This document shows positions 18,221 to 28,705 of a stretch of DNA of 64,000 nucleotides, one piece after another. The notes under the pieces were generated by a model, which worked only from the letters and a program-made list of their open reading frames with translations, ran no database searches and had not been told where the DNA came from. This DNA is from Fodinibius halophilus (lineage in GTDB: Bacteria > Bacteroidota > Rhodothermia > Balneolales > Balneolaceae). The position numbers were made by a program, and so were the translations under genes. The stretch covers positions 62,001-126,000 of the forward strand of contig NZ_JAALLS010000007.1 of NCBI RefSeq assembly GCF_011059105.1. Reading direction: 5' to 3'. The stretch's first letter is position 1; every line of letters starts with the position of its first letter.

Positions 18221-19462
18221 CTATCTATTCTTCTCCTCAATCCAGCGAGACATATATTTAGTACTGGCCATGGTGTGATGTTGTAACATGCGGCCGGTAA
18301 AGTTTTGGACGCGATGGGTATCTAACTCTTCAACTAATTCAGTGATCCTACGAATAAAATGATCGCCATATTCCGGTTTGGCAAATCGTTCATTTATAAT
18401 CCTGATCCCCTGTTTCTGTTTTTTATGCCATACCGTTTCATTTTGATATAACTGAACTGCAGCATCAGCAATATTACGAGCTTTATCTTTTATACTTCCA
18501 CTCCACTCAAAATCACCGGCAATGCCCTCTGCTCCAATCTTGGTTGTTATATTGGGAGTCCCGCACTGCATTGCCTCAACGAGTTTTCCCTTGAGACCGG
18601 CTCCAAAACGCAGCGGTGCCAGACAAATCCTGGCTTGGCTAACCACCTCTTGTGCATCAGCAGCTCGACCTTCGATATAAAACCCTTCTTCGGGTTTATG
18701 AAGCTGTTTGGCTTTCCGGGTGACATAGGAGCCATAAATATGAAGCTCTGCCTGGGGCAGCTTCTCCCTGATTAACGGCCATACCTCAGCCCGCATAAAT
18801 CGCACAGCATCCCAATTGGGTTTATGTCGAAAATTACCAATCATCACAAAATGATCACGCTCAGAAAATGACGGCCATTGGGTAATAGTATCCTCGTTTA
18901 TCTTCGAAAGCATAAATGGAAGATAGCACAATAGCTTATCTTCAATACCAAAAAGGTCGGCCAGCAGCTGCATCTCATATTCTGATATGATAAGAGAAAG
19001 ATCAGAGCGGTAGATACTGGCGATCTCTCGTTTTGTCGTATCTTCGCGTAATAGATCTTCCTTTACAAACGGTCGATCCTGTTTGACTGCCGTTTTTCGT
19101 GCCCGTCGCAAACAATGTAAATCTTCAGTATCCAGGATACGAATAGCATCAGGGCACTGCTCAGCCACCCGCCACCCAAACTGCTCTTCGGTCATAAATC
19201 GATCAAAGAGTACCATGGACGGCTGCAGATTATTAACGAACTGATTAAAATCGGAGCTGTTTATTTCAATTTGAAGGGTATCAACGCCACGGGCCTCAAG
19301 GTCAGCCATATGTTCACTTTCAGCTGCTGAAGTCGCAAAGGTGATCTCCCATCCCTGCTGCTGGAATAATGAAATGAGATTCATCATTCGTCCCCCTGCA
19401 GCAGAGGAGTTAGGCTCTGGCCATACAAGACCAATAATCAACAGATGTTCTTTTTCTTTCAT
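18221..19462 (-). CDS. Group 1 (GT4-like) glycosyltransferase
   Basis: This is a 413-residue GT-B fold protein. The N-terminal domain starts LLIIGLVWPEPNSSAAGGRM (acceptor side). The C-terminal domain has the donor-binding region MIGNFRHKPNWDAV and APLRFGAGLKGKLVEAMQCG, the E-x7-E-like segment of GT4 enzymes. It is cytoplasmic, and donor and acceptor are unknown. It stands between the permease pair and the LuxR-type gene on the same strand. Whether it modifies the local peptide or an envelope glycan is open. Confidence 0.85.
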   Translation of the reverse strand: MKEKEHLLIIGLVWPEPNSSAAGGRMMNLISLFQQQGWEITFATSAAESEHMADLEARGVDTLQIEINSSDFNQFVNNLQPSMVLFDRFMTEEQFGWRVAEQCPDAIRILDTEDLHCLRRARKTAVKQDRPFVKEDLLREDTTKREIASIYRSDLSLIISEYEMQLLADLFGIEDKLLCYLPFMLSKINEDTITQWPSFSERDHFVMIGNFRHKPNWDAVRFMRAEVWPLIREKLPQAELHIYGSYVTRKAKQLHKPEEGFYIEGRAADAQEVVSQARICLAPLRFGAGLKGKLVEAMQCGTPNITTKIGAEGIAGDFEWSGSIKDKARNIADAAVQLYQNETVWHKKQKQGIRIINERFAKPEYGDHFIRRITELVEELDTHRVQNFTGRMLQHHTMASTKYMSRWIEEKNR

Positions 19463-19571
19463 AGCCCCGAATATAGCCAGCCCCGATCTCGATATAAAAT
19501 CGATATAAATGTTTACATAAGATCTTGTTAGCTCAAAAACTCTCTATATTCCCAGCCCCGAATAGATTGCG

Positions 19572-20795
19572 TTACTCGTACCGCAGGCTTTCTATAGGAT
19601 CCAGCTGAGCCGCTTTATAAGCCGGATACACCCCAAAAAGAAGTCCAATCACAAACATGCCCAGAAAGCCCGTTAGTACAGCCCATATCGGGATAACCGG
19701 TTCCGTCTCAATCCAAAGTGCCATTCCATTACCGCCCAAAACTCCTAACACAATACCGATAAGACCTCCCAGCTGACAGATAAAGATCGTTTCTGCCAAA
19801 AACTGAGAAACAATCGCCTTTCTTGTTGCTCCAACAGCTTTGCGAATCCCGATCTCCCGCGTACGTTCTGTTACTGATACCAGCATGATGTTCATTACTC
19901 CGATTCCGGCTCCAAAGAGCGTTATTCCCCCTATAATAAAGCCAACGGCATAGAGTATAAACGTAAACTGATCAAACGTTCCGGCCAATGTATCATTTGT
20001 TTCTACTTCAAAATCATTTTCCATGCCCGGGGCCACACTGCGTATCACACGCATTATACCGGTTACTTCATCAATAGTTGCCTCAATCATATCCATGGCC
20101 GGCGCTTTTACCATGATATCGATATTGCGATCTCCCCCGTAGATGTTCAACCCGGTAGTATAGGGAATGATGACTCTCTCATCCATCGACTGCCCCATAA
20201 TACTGCCTTTGCTTTCCAAGGCACCTATTATTTGATACCGATGCCCGGCAATTTTGATGCTTTTTCCTATAGGATTTTCTCTTTCAAATAGTTCATCTCG
20301 AATGTCTTTCCCGATAATAACATATGGACGACCATACTGTATATCCTCTGAAGAAAAGTTACGTCCATCTTGCAAATCATACGCATTATTGTCTAAGTAA
20401 TACTGGTTACTTCCTATGACTCGTACCGTAGGATCTGTTTCCTTACCCTCATATATAACCTTCGTAAAATCAAACAGTTCATCGGGACTCATCTTTTTGG
20501 CCAGTCGCATCCGTTCTTGTAGCTTTTCGGCCATATCGAAAGTGATATCTTCCCGGTTCCTACTACTCCGATCACTTCTTCCAATTTGAACAGAGGGGGT
20601 CCGCGATACATTCACGACATCGCCCCCCATGATGCTCATCGTATTCTGGAAAAAGTTATCCAATACAGCAACAGCCGTTGTAGAAACGATCACAGAAAAC
20701 ACTCCTACCACCAAGGCCAATAAGGTAAGCGAGGAGCGCAGCTTATTCGCCCATAGTGAATCTAAAGCCTGTTTAAATACTTCGACAAAGTTCAT
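19572..20795 (-). CDS. ABC transporter permease, MacB/FtsX type
   Basis: The 407-residue permease has an N-terminal transmembrane helix (SSLTLLALVVGVFSVIVST), a MacB-type periplasmic core domain (residues about 45-270), and three C-terminal helices. The conserved coupling segment is 'ERTREIGIRKAVGATRKAI' near residue 315. It ends with ESLRYE, as does its upstream partner. It follows that partner after one base. The two permeases probably form a heterodimer driven by an ATPase encoded elsewhere, most simply the one at 10272. Confidence 0.93.
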   Translation of the reverse strand: MNFVEVFKQALDSLWANKLRSSLTLLALVVGVFSVIVSTTAVAVLDNFFQNTMSIMGGDVVNVSRTPSVQIGRSDRSSRNREDITFDMAEKLQERMRLAKKMSPDELFDFTKVIYEGKETDPTVRVIGSNQYYLDNNAYDLQDGRNFSSEDIQYGRPYVIIGKDIRDELFERENPIGKSIKIAGHRYQIIGALESKGSIMGQSMDERVIIPYTTGLNIYGGDRNIDIMVKAPAMDMIEATIDEVTGIMRVIRSVAPGMENDFEVETNDTLAGTFDQFTFILYAVGFIIGGITLFGAGIGVMNIMLVSVTERTREIGIRKAVGATRKAIVSQFLAETIFICQLGGLIGIVLGVLGGNGMALWIETEPVIPIWAVLTGFLGMFVIGLLFGVYPAYKAAQLDPIESLRYE

Positions 20796-20796
20796 C

Positions 20797-22038
20797 TTAT
20801 TCGTACCTCAATGATTCAATAGGATCAGATTTAGCAGCTTTATATGCGGGAATAAATCCGAATACCAATCCAACGACAGAACATAGAATAAATGCTGAAA
20901 ATACTACGCTGAGATCTATACTGGCAATAAAGAGCTGGTTGAGTAACAGGCTTAAGGGATAAGCAATCCCGAGCCCTATCACTCCGCCCAGCAAACACAT
21001 AACAACGGCTTCAATTAAAAACTGGTAGAGAATCTCCCAAGCCTTGGCCCCCACGGCTTTTCTGATTCCAATCTCTTTCGTTCGTTCACGAACCGAGACA
21101 AACATAATATTCATCACGCCTATTCCCCCAATGATCAAAGAAAGAGCGGTTAAGGCTCCACCGACCAAGTACAGGCCGGTTTTAAAAGACTCGAGCTGTG
21201 CTTTAAAGGCCTGTGGCTTGTTAATTTCAAAATCGTTCTCCTCCGTTGCTTCCAGCCCACGAATACGTCGCATTATGCCTTCAATTTCATACTCTCCCTC
21301 GCGCATTAGTTCTTCACTAGGGAATTTTACAGAAATAGTAATATCGTCTCGCATTCCATATATCTTTCCCACTGCAGTAATGGGAGTAATAGCACGCCTA
21401 TCCATATCGGCAAGTCCAAGGAATTTACCCTGCTTTTCTAACAAGCCGATAACCTCAAACCTCTTGCCACGTATGCGAATATCTTTTCCCAGTGGAGTAG
21501 TTTGATCAAACAGTTTTTCAGCCAATGTTGCTCCAAGGACAACTACATTTGCTGCCCGGTGCACCTCTTCAGCGGTAAACACTCTTCCTTCTTCAATATC
21601 AAGACCTGACGTATCAAAATATTTTTCGGTAACCCCAGCCAGCAACACACCCTCTGCATTTACATCTTCATATCGCATCACAGGACGTTTAACAACAGAA
21701 GCAGCTACATCAGAAGCCAATCGACTTGCCTCTTGAATCTCCTTTACATATTCCAGCTTCATATTACGCCGACTCCGATATTCCCACCATTCGTAATCGG
21801 GACCACGATTCCAGGGTTGCGTTTCCACATATACTACGTTCTGCCCTATCATCGCCATGCTTTTATCAAACTCGGTATCCATACCATTACTGACGGCATT
21901 CATCAGTGTTACCATAACAATACCGATAATAATACACAGTGTTGTAAGAATTGATCTCGTTTTATTAATCCCTAAAGCACTTAAAGAGATTTTCAACCCT
22001 TCCCAACTACTATTGATAAATCGACTAAATCCGGACAT
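20797..22038 (-). CDS. ABC transporter permease, MacB/FtsX type
   Basis: The 413-residue protein has the same architecture as its neighbour: one N-terminal helix (about residue 27-48), a large periplasmic MacB_PCD domain, and three C-terminal helices with 'ERTKEIGIRKAVGAKAWEI'. The C-terminal ends of the two permeases (FIPAYKAAKSDPIESLRYE here) are near-identical, so they arose by duplication. It is the first gene of the pair and faces bshB1 divergently, with about 145 bases between. Confidence 0.93.
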   Translation of the reverse strand: MSGFSRFINSSWEGLKISLSALGINKTRSILTTLCIIIGIVMVTLMNAVSNGMDTEFDKSMAMIGQNVVYVETQPWNRGPDYEWWEYRSRRNMKLEYVKEIQEASRLASDVAASVVKRPVMRYEDVNAEGVLLAGVTEKYFDTSGLDIEEGRVFTAEEVHRAANVVVLGATLAEKLFDQTTPLGKDIRIRGKRFEVIGLLEKQGKFLGLADMDRRAITPITAVGKIYGMRDDITISVKFPSEELMREGEYEIEGIMRRIRGLEATEENDFEINKPQAFKAQLESFKTGLYLVGGALTALSLIIGGIGVMNIMFVSVRERTKEIGIRKAVGAKAWEILYQFLIEAVVMCLLGGVIGLGIAYPLSLLLNQLFIASIDLSVVFSAFILCSVVGLVFGFIPAYKAAKSDPIESLRYE

Positions 22039-22182
22039 GTTCTCTTATATTTTTCCTTTAATGATAGCCCTGTTACGAGATCCATATCAAATCGTTACAG
22101 CCTAATTTAATATACTCTATGATTTTAATGATCCCACAATTTTAAGCTATATTATACCGAAAAATAACTCAACAAGATCTCT

Positions 22183-22926
22183 ATGAAACTCGACGTATTA
22201 GCGCTATCTGCACACCCCGATGATACCGAACTTTGCTGTGGCGGCACTCTTGCTGCCCTTGTAAACCAAGGCAAAAAAGTGGGAGTGGTAGACTTTACCC
22301 GCGGTGAGATGGGCAGTCGGGGAACCCCCGAAACACGACTTAAAGAAGCTTCTAAAGCAGCGGAAATTATTGGGTTAGCGATTCGTGATAATTTAGGTCT
22401 GCCCGATACTAAGATTGAGAGCAACAGGGAATACCAAAAGAAGATCATTCAAAAAATTCGGGCTTATCAGCCTCACGTCTGTTTTGTAGGAGCTCCTTCC
22501 GACCGGCACCCCGATCACGGCAACGCCACCCAACTTGCCCTGGATGCCATTTTCTTCAGTGGATTAACTAAAATTGAAACGGTGGATGAAGATGGAAGTC
22601 CCCAGGATCGCTGGCGCCCCTCGCATGTGCTCCACTTTATGCAAGATCGGCCGTTTGAACCCGATTTCGTCTTCGATATCACCGATACTTTTGAGACCAA
22701 AAAGGAAGCCATACTGGCTTTTGAAACGCAGTTCAATGTTCAAAATCCAACCGAAGAGCCTGAGACCTATATCTCCAACAAACAGTTCTTTAGTGGAATT
22801 GAGGCCCGGGCCCAACACTATGGACATCTAATTGGCGCCACTTATGGCGAACCATTCAAATACCATAACGGTCCCATACCGATGGCCTCACTCAGCGACC
22901 TATTTGCAACGAACCCTCAGCGGTAG
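22183..22926 (+). CDS. bshB1: Bacillithiol biosynthesis deacetylase BshB1
   Basis: The 247-residue protein is the BshB1 branch of the PIG-L family. It deacetylates GlcNAc-malate to GlcN-malate, the second step of bacillithiol synthesis, in the cytoplasm. Zinc-site residues are in SAHPDDTELCCGG (H11, D13, D14) and RHPDHGNA (H109, D111, H112). The characteristic 'TRGEMGSRGTPETR' segment (40-52) and LGLPDTKI are present. bshA and bshC are not in this window. It is convergent with the inositol monophosphatase gene, 19 bases away. Confidence 0.95.
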   Translation: MKLDVLALSAHPDDTELCCGGTLAALVNQGKKVGVVDFTRGEMGSRGTPETRLKEASKAAEIIGLAIRDNLGLPDTKIESNREYQKKIIQKIRAYQPHVCFVGAPSDRHPDHGNATQLALDAIFFSGLTKIETVDEDGSPQDRWRPSHVLHFMQDRPFEPDFVFDITDTFETKKEAILAFETQFNVQNPTEEPETYISNKQFFSGIEARAQHYGHLIGATYGEPFKYHNGPIPMASLSDLFATNPQR

Positions 22927-22945
22927 AGTGGTAAAATATGCAGAT

Positions 22946-23776
22946 TTAACCTGTAACCTTGTGTCGGGTATCAATTTCGCCCTCTTCAAAATATTTGCTT
23001 ATTTCTTCGAGTAAGAATTCGTGCATAACGGGATTACCGGCAACAATACGTTCCCCAAATAACCAGTCATCGCCCCCCTGCCAGTCACTTACCTTGCCAC
23101 CGGCTTCTTTTACGATAAGTGCTGCTGCCGCTACATCCCAGGGGTTCAATGCATACTCATAGAATCCGTCAAACCGTCCGCTTGCTACACAACACAGATC
23201 ATAAGAAGCAGCACCGGGGCGTCTCACTCCCCGGATGTTTTCCATCAGCATACGAAAGAACTTCAGGTAATTGTCCACTAAACTCATATCGTTATAGGGA
23301 AATCCGGTACCAACCAACGCATCTTTCGGATCGGTAAGCTTCGATACCGTGATAGGATTGCCATCAAGATATGCCCCCTTGCCCGCTACAGCTGTAAATA
23401 TCTCTCCCCCCGAGACTTCAAGAACCACAGCCATCTGCGGTTCTTTTTGATCCCACAGTGCAATAGAAACACAATAGACCGGGAACCCATGAGTAAAGTT
23501 TGTTGTACCGTCAATTGGATCTACGAGCCAAGTACGTCCTTCGGGCAAACTCAGTTCTCCGGCCGTTTCTTCAGCAAGGATATGATCGTCCGGAAACTCT
23601 TTTTCTATTACGGAAAGAACCTCTTTCTCTGCTTTTACATCCGCCTCAGTAACGAGGTCATTTTTGCCTTTATAATCGACCGAAAAGTTACGGTCGCGCT
23701 GATATTTTTTAATAATTTCAGCAGCCGATTTCGCTGCCTGCTTAGCAATATTTAGCTCAGCTGTATAATCAGACAT
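22946..23776 (-). CDS. suhB: Inositol-1-monophosphatase family protein (SuhB-like)
   Basis: The 276-residue protein has both family signatures: WLVDPIDGTTNFTHGFPV (metal-binding D86, D89) with an upstream Glu pair (E69/E70 in LAEETAG), and 'NPWDVAAAALIVKEAGG' near the C-terminus. The family hydrolyses inositol monophosphate or related sugar phosphates with Mg2+; SuhB also acts in rRNA transcription in E. coli. The gene lies 37 bases downstream of dnaG on the same strand, so co-transcription is possible. Confidence 0.92.
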   Translation of the reverse strand: MSDYTAELNIAKQAAKSAAEIIKKYQRDRNFSVDYKGKNDLVTEADVKAEKEVLSVIEKEFPDDHILAEETAGELSLPEGRTWLVDPIDGTTNFTHGFPVYCVSIALWDQKEPQMAVVLEVSGGEIFTAVAGKGAYLDGNPITVSKLTDPKDALVGTGFPYNDMSLVDNYLKFFRMLMENIRGVRRPGAASYDLCCVASGRFDGFYEYALNPWDVAAAALIVKEAGGKVSDWQGGDDWLFGERIVAGNPVMHEFLLEEISKYFEEGEIDTRHKVTG

Positions 23777-23813
23777 GGTTATAATATTGGATTTTAAATA
23801 AAATTAGATTGGC

Positions 23814-25853
23814 TTATTCCCGTTCATGTTTCATTTTATATTCAAATACTTTATCTGATACTTTTTTAGCAGCATCAGAGTCCGGATCCGGAAAGAGCTC
23901 ATCAACGGGAGACTGTTGCAAAATTGATCGCTGGCGCCCTGCTTCTTTCATCGCCTTCATTACCTTTTTTTTCTTTTCTTCTTCTGCAGAATTGTACCGC
24001 TGATACAGGTCAACCTGCAGTCGTTCGAGATAATGGATCTTCAAGGCTTTCATTGCGCCTTTGGCTGTACGGTACGGATTTTTATCCTTTTGATATTTTA
24101 CACCTACCATTTCGTGATGTCGCTCACTTACCGTATGTTCATCGATCACAATTTCCCCTATTAGTTGGGGATAGGGGTGCTCCCGGGCGGCATAGGCTTC
24201 TACGGAAACTTCCTTTTCTTCTTTATAACGTTCAATAATGTCTTCATAAAACTGTCGAAGTTGTTCATCTTCAAACTGGTTTTCGTTGCAATATGATCCA
24301 ATATAGTCAATCATATCCCGCTCATAAACCAGCATCAGACGAATAAGCTCTTTTTCATAGTTGGGCCGCTTAACCGGCTGTTTAGGTTCGTTCCTCTTGG
24401 GAGCATTTTTCTTAACCTGCTCATTAAAGCCTACCGTATGGGGACGCGGAGCGTGGGTCGGGCGATCCGTATCCTGCTGTTCCCGTTTCCGATCTTCTCG
24501 CTCTCTGCGTCGCTGTTCACGCTTTTTAGCTTTTTTGCGCTCCTCTTTAAGCCGGCTGTTGATCTTTCCCAATTCATCAAAAAGGGCTCGGTCCCCAATC
24601 TTCGAAACTTTATTCAGTTTCTGGACTTCCACTTCCTGCTTAATTTGGTCGGGGATATGAGCAATGGATTCTAAAATCTCAGTGACAACCTTTTCCTTTG
24701 CCTCATTCCAGCGGCCCGAACTCCTGGCCTTATGCACTGTATAATCAAGAAAACCTTCAGACTCCTCTTTTTTAAGCTCTTGGAACGCCTCTTTTCCAAA
24801 CTGTCGTACAAAAGAATCGGGATCTTCCCCTTCGGGCAGTTCCAGCAGCTTAACATCCATTCCTTCGTGCAAAGCAATGTTAATACCGCGCTTCATCGCC
24901 CGTTTTCCGGCCGAATCGGAATCATAGATCATCGTAATAGTATCCCCGTAACGATGCAGCAATTTCATCTGGTCGGGCGTCAGCGATGTTCCGCTGGAGG
25001 CAGCAACATTCTTAATACCCGCTTGCTGTAACGATATCACATCAGTATAGCCCTCAACCAATATTACTTCATTTTTTTTACGGATATCATTTTTAGCAAA
25101 ATTGATACCGTAGAGTACTTTACTCTTATTATAAACTTTCGTCTGAGGTGAATTGATGTATTTAGCCGTCTTTTTCTTACCTAATACGCGACCAGCGTAG
25201 GCTATAACTTTTCCCGAAGGATTAAAAATCGGGAACATCAGTCGCCCGCGGAAAGCGTCATAAAAGCCGTCATCCCGTTTGCTGGGCTTTATCAGCCCGG
25301 CTTCAAGCAGGTACTCTTCATTAATTCCCGAATCAATTGCTGTCTTATAAAACTTTTCACCGTCAGGTGGGGCATAGCCCAAGCCGTATTTTTTAATGAC
25401 CTCGCGATTATATCCTCTCTTTTGGAGATAATCGCGAGCCTTTTTTGCTTTATCGGTTTCCATCAGGTGACGAAAAAAGAATACTCCCGCATATTTGAGT
25501 GCATGATAAATTCCCTCGCGCAGGTTATGCTCTTCTGTGAGTTCTTCCGCCTCTTCTTCGGGTAAAGACACTCCGTAGCGGTCACCCAGCGAGCGCATGG
25601 CTTCAACGAATCCCACCCCCTCCATCTCCATAACAAAATTAAAGACATCACCGGATTCTCCACAGCCGAAGCACTTGTAAATACCCAGGTTTGGTGTTAC
25701 GTGAAAAGAGGGGGTTTTCTCGTCATGAAAAGGACATAGCCCTTTCCAGCTGCGACCGGATCGCTTTAGTTTGACGTAGTCTTCGACCACTTCGACGATA
25801 TCCGCCGCCCCGCGCACTTCTTCTTTTTTTTCGTCTGGAATCATGGTTGCCAT
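23814..25853 (-). CDS. dnaG: DNA primase
   Basis: The 679-residue primase has an N-terminal zinc ribbon (C40, H43, C61, C64 in GLCPFHDEKTPSF and KCFGCGESG). The catalytic core follows, with the toprim motifs VILVEGYTDVIS (E267) and YDSDSAG (D311, D313). A highly charged linker (about 435-500) precedes the C-terminal helicase-binding domain. It makes RNA primers at replication forks. Its length is slightly above the E. coli enzyme, mostly in the linker. Divergent from sucD, with about 210 bases between. Confidence 0.97.
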   Translation of the reverse strand: MATMIPDEKKEEVRGAADIVEVVEDYVKLKRSGRSWKGLCPFHDEKTPSFHVTPNLGIYKCFGCGESGDVFNFVMEMEGVGFVEAMRSLGDRYGVSLPEEEAEELTEEHNLREGIYHALKYAGVFFFRHLMETDKAKKARDYLQKRGYNREVIKKYGLGYAPPDGEKFYKTAIDSGINEEYLLEAGLIKPSKRDDGFYDAFRGRLMFPIFNPSGKVIAYAGRVLGKKKTAKYINSPQTKVYNKSKVLYGINFAKNDIRKKNEVILVEGYTDVISLQQAGIKNVAASSGTSLTPDQMKLLHRYGDTITMIYDSDSAGKRAMKRGINIALHEGMDVKLLELPEGEDPDSFVRQFGKEAFQELKKEESEGFLDYTVHKARSSGRWNEAKEKVVTEILESIAHIPDQIKQEVEVQKLNKVSKIGDRALFDELGKINSRLKEERKKAKKREQRRREREDRKREQQDTDRPTHAPRPHTVGFNEQVKKNAPKRNEPKQPVKRPNYEKELIRLMLVYERDMIDYIGSYCNENQFEDEQLRQFYEDIIERYKEEKEVSVEAYAAREHPYPQLIGEIVIDEHTVSERHHEMVGVKYQKDKNPYRTAKGAMKALKIHYLERLQVDLYQRYNSAEEEKKKKVMKAMKEAGRQRSILQQSPVDELFPDPDSDAAKKVSDKVFEYKMKHERE

Positions 25854-26065
25854 AGCTATGAAATGATAACAGAATTACGGATGATAATCATCCCGATATT
25901 TGTGTGATAGAAACAAAAACTCCCTGTTAGCGTCATTTTTTTTGTGATTCCAGAGCACTATATTCGAAATTCGTTTTTATCGGCTGTTATCTTTGCCAAA
26001 TCACGATGATGTCGGTATATTCCGTCCGACTTACGAAAATCATTTAACTTAATATAGGAAAGTTC

Positions 26066-26941
26066 ATGAGCGTACTTGTAGGGAATGATACTCGACTAGT
26101 TGTACAAGGAATTACAGGCAGCGAAGGTAGCTTCCATGCCGAACAGATGATCGAATACGGCACCAATGTCGTAGCCGGCGTTACCCCCGGAAAAGGTGGG
26201 CAAACGCATCACGATCTGCCGGTTTATAATACGGTAGCTGACGCTGTAGAAAAAGAAGATGCCAATACTTCGGTCATTTTTGTACCGCCTGCATTTGCCG
26301 GCGATGCTATCTCAGAGGCCGCTTTTGCCGGTATCGAAGTGATCATCTGTATCACCGAAGGTATTCCGGTAAAAGATATGGTCAAGGCTAAACAGATTGT
26401 AGACAGCCACGATGCTACGCTTATTGGCCCTAACTGCCCCGGCGTTATTACACCCGGCGAAGCAAAGATCGGTATCATGCCCGGCAGTATTTTCACCCCC
26501 GGTAAAGTGGGACTAATCTCGCGTTCGGGAACACTAACCTATGAGGCAGTAGATCAACTTACCAAAGCTGACTTGGGACAAAGCACGGCTATTGGAATCG
26601 GCGGCGATCCCGTAATTGGAACAACGCATACTGATGCAGTCAAACTCTTTGAAAATGATGATGACACCGAAGCCATTGTTTTAATCGGTGAAATCGGCGG
26701 AACAGCTGAAGAAGAGGCTGCCGCTTATATTGAAGAAAATATTGATAAGCCGGTTGTTGCGTTTATTGCCGGAAGCACAGCACCTCCCGGCCGACGAATG
26801 GGCCACGCCGGTGCTATTATCTCTGGCGGCGAAGGTGGAGCTGATGCTAAAAAGAAAGCATTACGCGATGCCGGTGTTACTGTTGTAGACAGCCCTGCTG
26901 AAATTGGGATTACGCTCAAAGAGCTTTTAACAACAGCTTAA
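26066..26941 (+). CDS. sucD: Succinyl-CoA ligase (ADP/GDP-forming) alpha subunit
   Basis: The 291-residue subunit has the CoA-binding Rossmann start ([15 protein letters not shown]), the phosphate-binding segment [14 protein letters not shown] and '[14 protein letters not shown]', and the phosphohistidine motif [10 protein letters not shown] with H247. It makes succinyl-CoA hydrolysis drive NTP synthesis in the citric acid cycle. The beta subunit gene sucC is not adjacent, so the two subunits are encoded apart. A perfect hairpin follows the stop. Confidence 0.97.
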   Translation: MSVLVGNDTRLVVQGITGSEGSFHAEQMIEYGTNVVAGVTPGKGGQTHHDLPVYNTVADAVEKEDANTSVIFVPPAFAGDAISEAAFAGIEVIICITEGIPVKDMVKAKQIVDSHDATLIGPNCPGVITPGEAKIGIMPGSIFTPGKVGLISRSGTLTYEAVDQLTKADLGQSTAIGIGGDPVIGTTHTDAVKLFENDDDTEAIVLIGEIGGTAEEEAAAYIEENIDKPVVAFIAGSTAPPGRRMGHAGAIISGGEGGADAKKKALRDAGVTVVDSPAEIGITLKELLTTA

Positions 26942-26954
26942 CTCCTTTATGTAG

Positions 26955-26983
26955 TGATCCGATCACTCCAAGTGATCGGATCA
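26955..26983 (+). terminator. Hairpin after sucD
   Basis: TGATCCGATCACT and AGTGATCGGATCA form a perfect 13-bp stem around a 3-base loop. The following sequence is AT-rich (TTATTAATTA) without a solid T run, so it may be a weak terminator or a 3'-end protecting hairpin. Confidence 0.6.
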
Positions 26984-27017
26984 TTATTAATTATATCCAA
27001 CAACCAGCCGTTCGACC

Positions 27018-27200
27018 ATGCCATATCTTATTTTTGGATTCGCTGTCGGTACTTTTGTTTGTGGGCTCATCGAACATTTCCATAAACCCGAACAAGCAGG
27101 CTGGATAAAATCCTCTTACCTTTTTGGCTTAAGCGGTATCATATTCCTGATCTTTATATATGAAGCCTGGCCCTTACTTGTTCAGGTCTTTTCCGGATAA
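27018..27200 (+). CDS. Small two-helix membrane protein
   Basis: This 60-residue frame encodes two hydrophobic helices (about 3-19 and 33-55) separated by a polar loop with HFHKPEQAG. I do not recognise it. It follows the sucD hairpin in the same direction and is convergent with the flavoprotein gene at 27227. The ribosome-binding site is weak, so the call rests on the clean amphipathic/hydrophobic pattern. Confidence 0.45.
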   Translation: MPYLIFGFAVGTFVCGLIEHFHKPEQAGWIKSSYLFGLSGIIFLIFIYEAWPLLVQVFSG

Positions 27201-27226
27201 TAGCGGGCGAATATCATTTAAGATCC

Positions 27227-28705
27227 TTACACTATTCTATTGGGATCACTGAAATCAGGTACCTCTCCACGATACCCAAACACCTTTTTAATAAGTTTTA
27301 CCTGCCACTCCGACTGGTTTTTGATATACCATTGGTCGGCAGCCCGCCGGGCCCCAAGGCTATAGGTAGGATATGGATGAATGGTGTCGGCGATATTACG
27401 CAACGATATTCCATTTTTCATGGCCAGCGCATATTCTGAAATAAGCTCCCCAGCATGGGCTCCATAAATACTCACTCCATAAATTTTACCATTCCACTTT
27501 TTAGCATGGATTTTTATAAGCCCCTCCTCTTCTGAATCAATCAGTGCCCGGTCAATTTTGGAATAAGGGAAACGATACGTCTCATAGTTTATCTCCTGCT
27601 GTTTGAGTTGCTCCTCTGTTGCTCCTACATGCCCTAATTCAGGATCGGTATAGGTAACCCAAGGCACATGATCTGCATCAATCTTCATAGGAAACTTTAA
27701 CAACGCGTTGGTCGTTGCCACCTTGGCCATATGGTCGCTCATATGGGTAAACTGGTAACGCCCCGTGATATCACCACAGGCATAAATATGCGAATGATTG
27801 GTCCGGCATTTATCATTGACCTCAATACCCTGTGATGAGTACGTTATCCCAGCCTTGTCAAGCCCCAAGCCATCAATATTGGGACGACGGCCTGTTGCCA
27901 TCAACAGCTGATCGCCTGTAATTTCTTTAGTCTGTCCATCTACTTCTATCCTTACCGTTATCCCGCCTTCACTACTCACTTCTTTAACCCGGGCTCCTAA
28001 TTCATAATGGATGCCCTCTCCTTCTAGTTTCTTACGCAGCATATCTGCCAGCTCCGGATCATCATTGACCATAATACGATCGGCCATATCAATAACGGTT
28101 ACATTCGCCCCTAAACGACTCATCGCCTGTGCCATCTCGGTGCCAATAGGTCCAGCACCGATAATGGTTAGCTCTTCGGGCAGATCTTCAATCTCGAACA
28201 AGGAATCATTCGTTAAATACGGCACGCTGTCGATACCCTGGATGGGCGGGACAAATGCACTGGCTCCTGCGCAGATAAAGAAATACCGGGATGAGACTTT
28301 TCGGTTGGATCCATCTTTGCCTTTTATTTCAACAGTATGTTCATCAATAAATTTTGCCGATCCGGAAACCACTTTGATCCCCATATCCTCAAATATTTCC
28401 GGACGGTCGGCATCCTCATACACTTCTTGCCGAGTTTCGTGCACATGCTCAATAACGTTTTGAAAATTAATCTCCGGCTCTTGGTCAATAAGTCCATACT
28501 TCGCACCTTCCCGAATTTGTTGTGCTACCTTTCCAGCTTTGAGAAGGACTTTACTGGGCACACAGCCCGTCCAGGTACAATCGCCACCCAGCCGATACCT
28601 TTCTATCATCATCGTTTTTGCACCAAAGTTAGCTGCAATACCTGCAGCCGTAAGCCCCGCAGCCCCTCCGCCAATAATAATTGCATCAAAATCGTATTTA
28701 CTCAT
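27227..28705 (-). CDS. Mercuric-reductase-like FAD disulfide oxidoreductase
   Basis: The 492-residue flavoprotein of the pyridine nucleotide-disulfide oxidoreductase class I has FAD-binding [11 protein letters not shown] (12-22) and the redox pair in [13 protein letters not shown] (C43, C48). It also has NAD(P)-binding [13 protein letters not shown] and the C-terminal dimer domain ([15 protein letters not shown]). It lacks an N-terminal HMA domain and a C-terminal vicinal Cys pair, so it is not a true MerA. The substrate is unknown. Its start overlaps the end of the upstream membrane-protein gene by 8 bases. Confidence 0.9.
   Translation of the reverse strand: MSKYDFDAIIIGGGAAGLTAAGIAANFGAKTMMIERYRLGGDCTWTGCVPSKVLLKAGKVAQQIREGAKYGLIDQEPEINFQNVIEHVHETRQEVYEDADRPEIFEDMGIKVVSGSAKFIDEHTVEIKGKDGSNRKVSSRYFFICAGASAFVPPIQGIDSVPYLTNDSLFEIEDLPEELTIIGAGPIGTEMAQAMSRLGANVTVIDMADRIMVNDDPELADMLRKKLEGEGIHYELGARVKEVSSEGGITVRIEVDGQTKEITGDQLLMATGRRPNIDGLGLDKAGITYSSQGIEVNDKCRTNHSHIYACGDITGRYQFTHMSDHMAKVATTNALLKFPMKIDADHVPWVTYTDPELGHVGATEEQLKQQEINYETYRFPYSKIDRALIDSEEEGLIKIHAKKWNGKIYGVSIYGAHAGELISEYALAMKNGISLRNIADTIHPYPTYSLGARRAADQWYIKNQSEWQVKLIKKVFGYRGEVPDFSDPNRIV

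Noticed and set aside
27227-28705. True mercuric reductase (merA)
   Set aside because: The HMA domain and the C-terminal vicinal cysteines needed for Hg(II) are absent, and no other mer gene is near.
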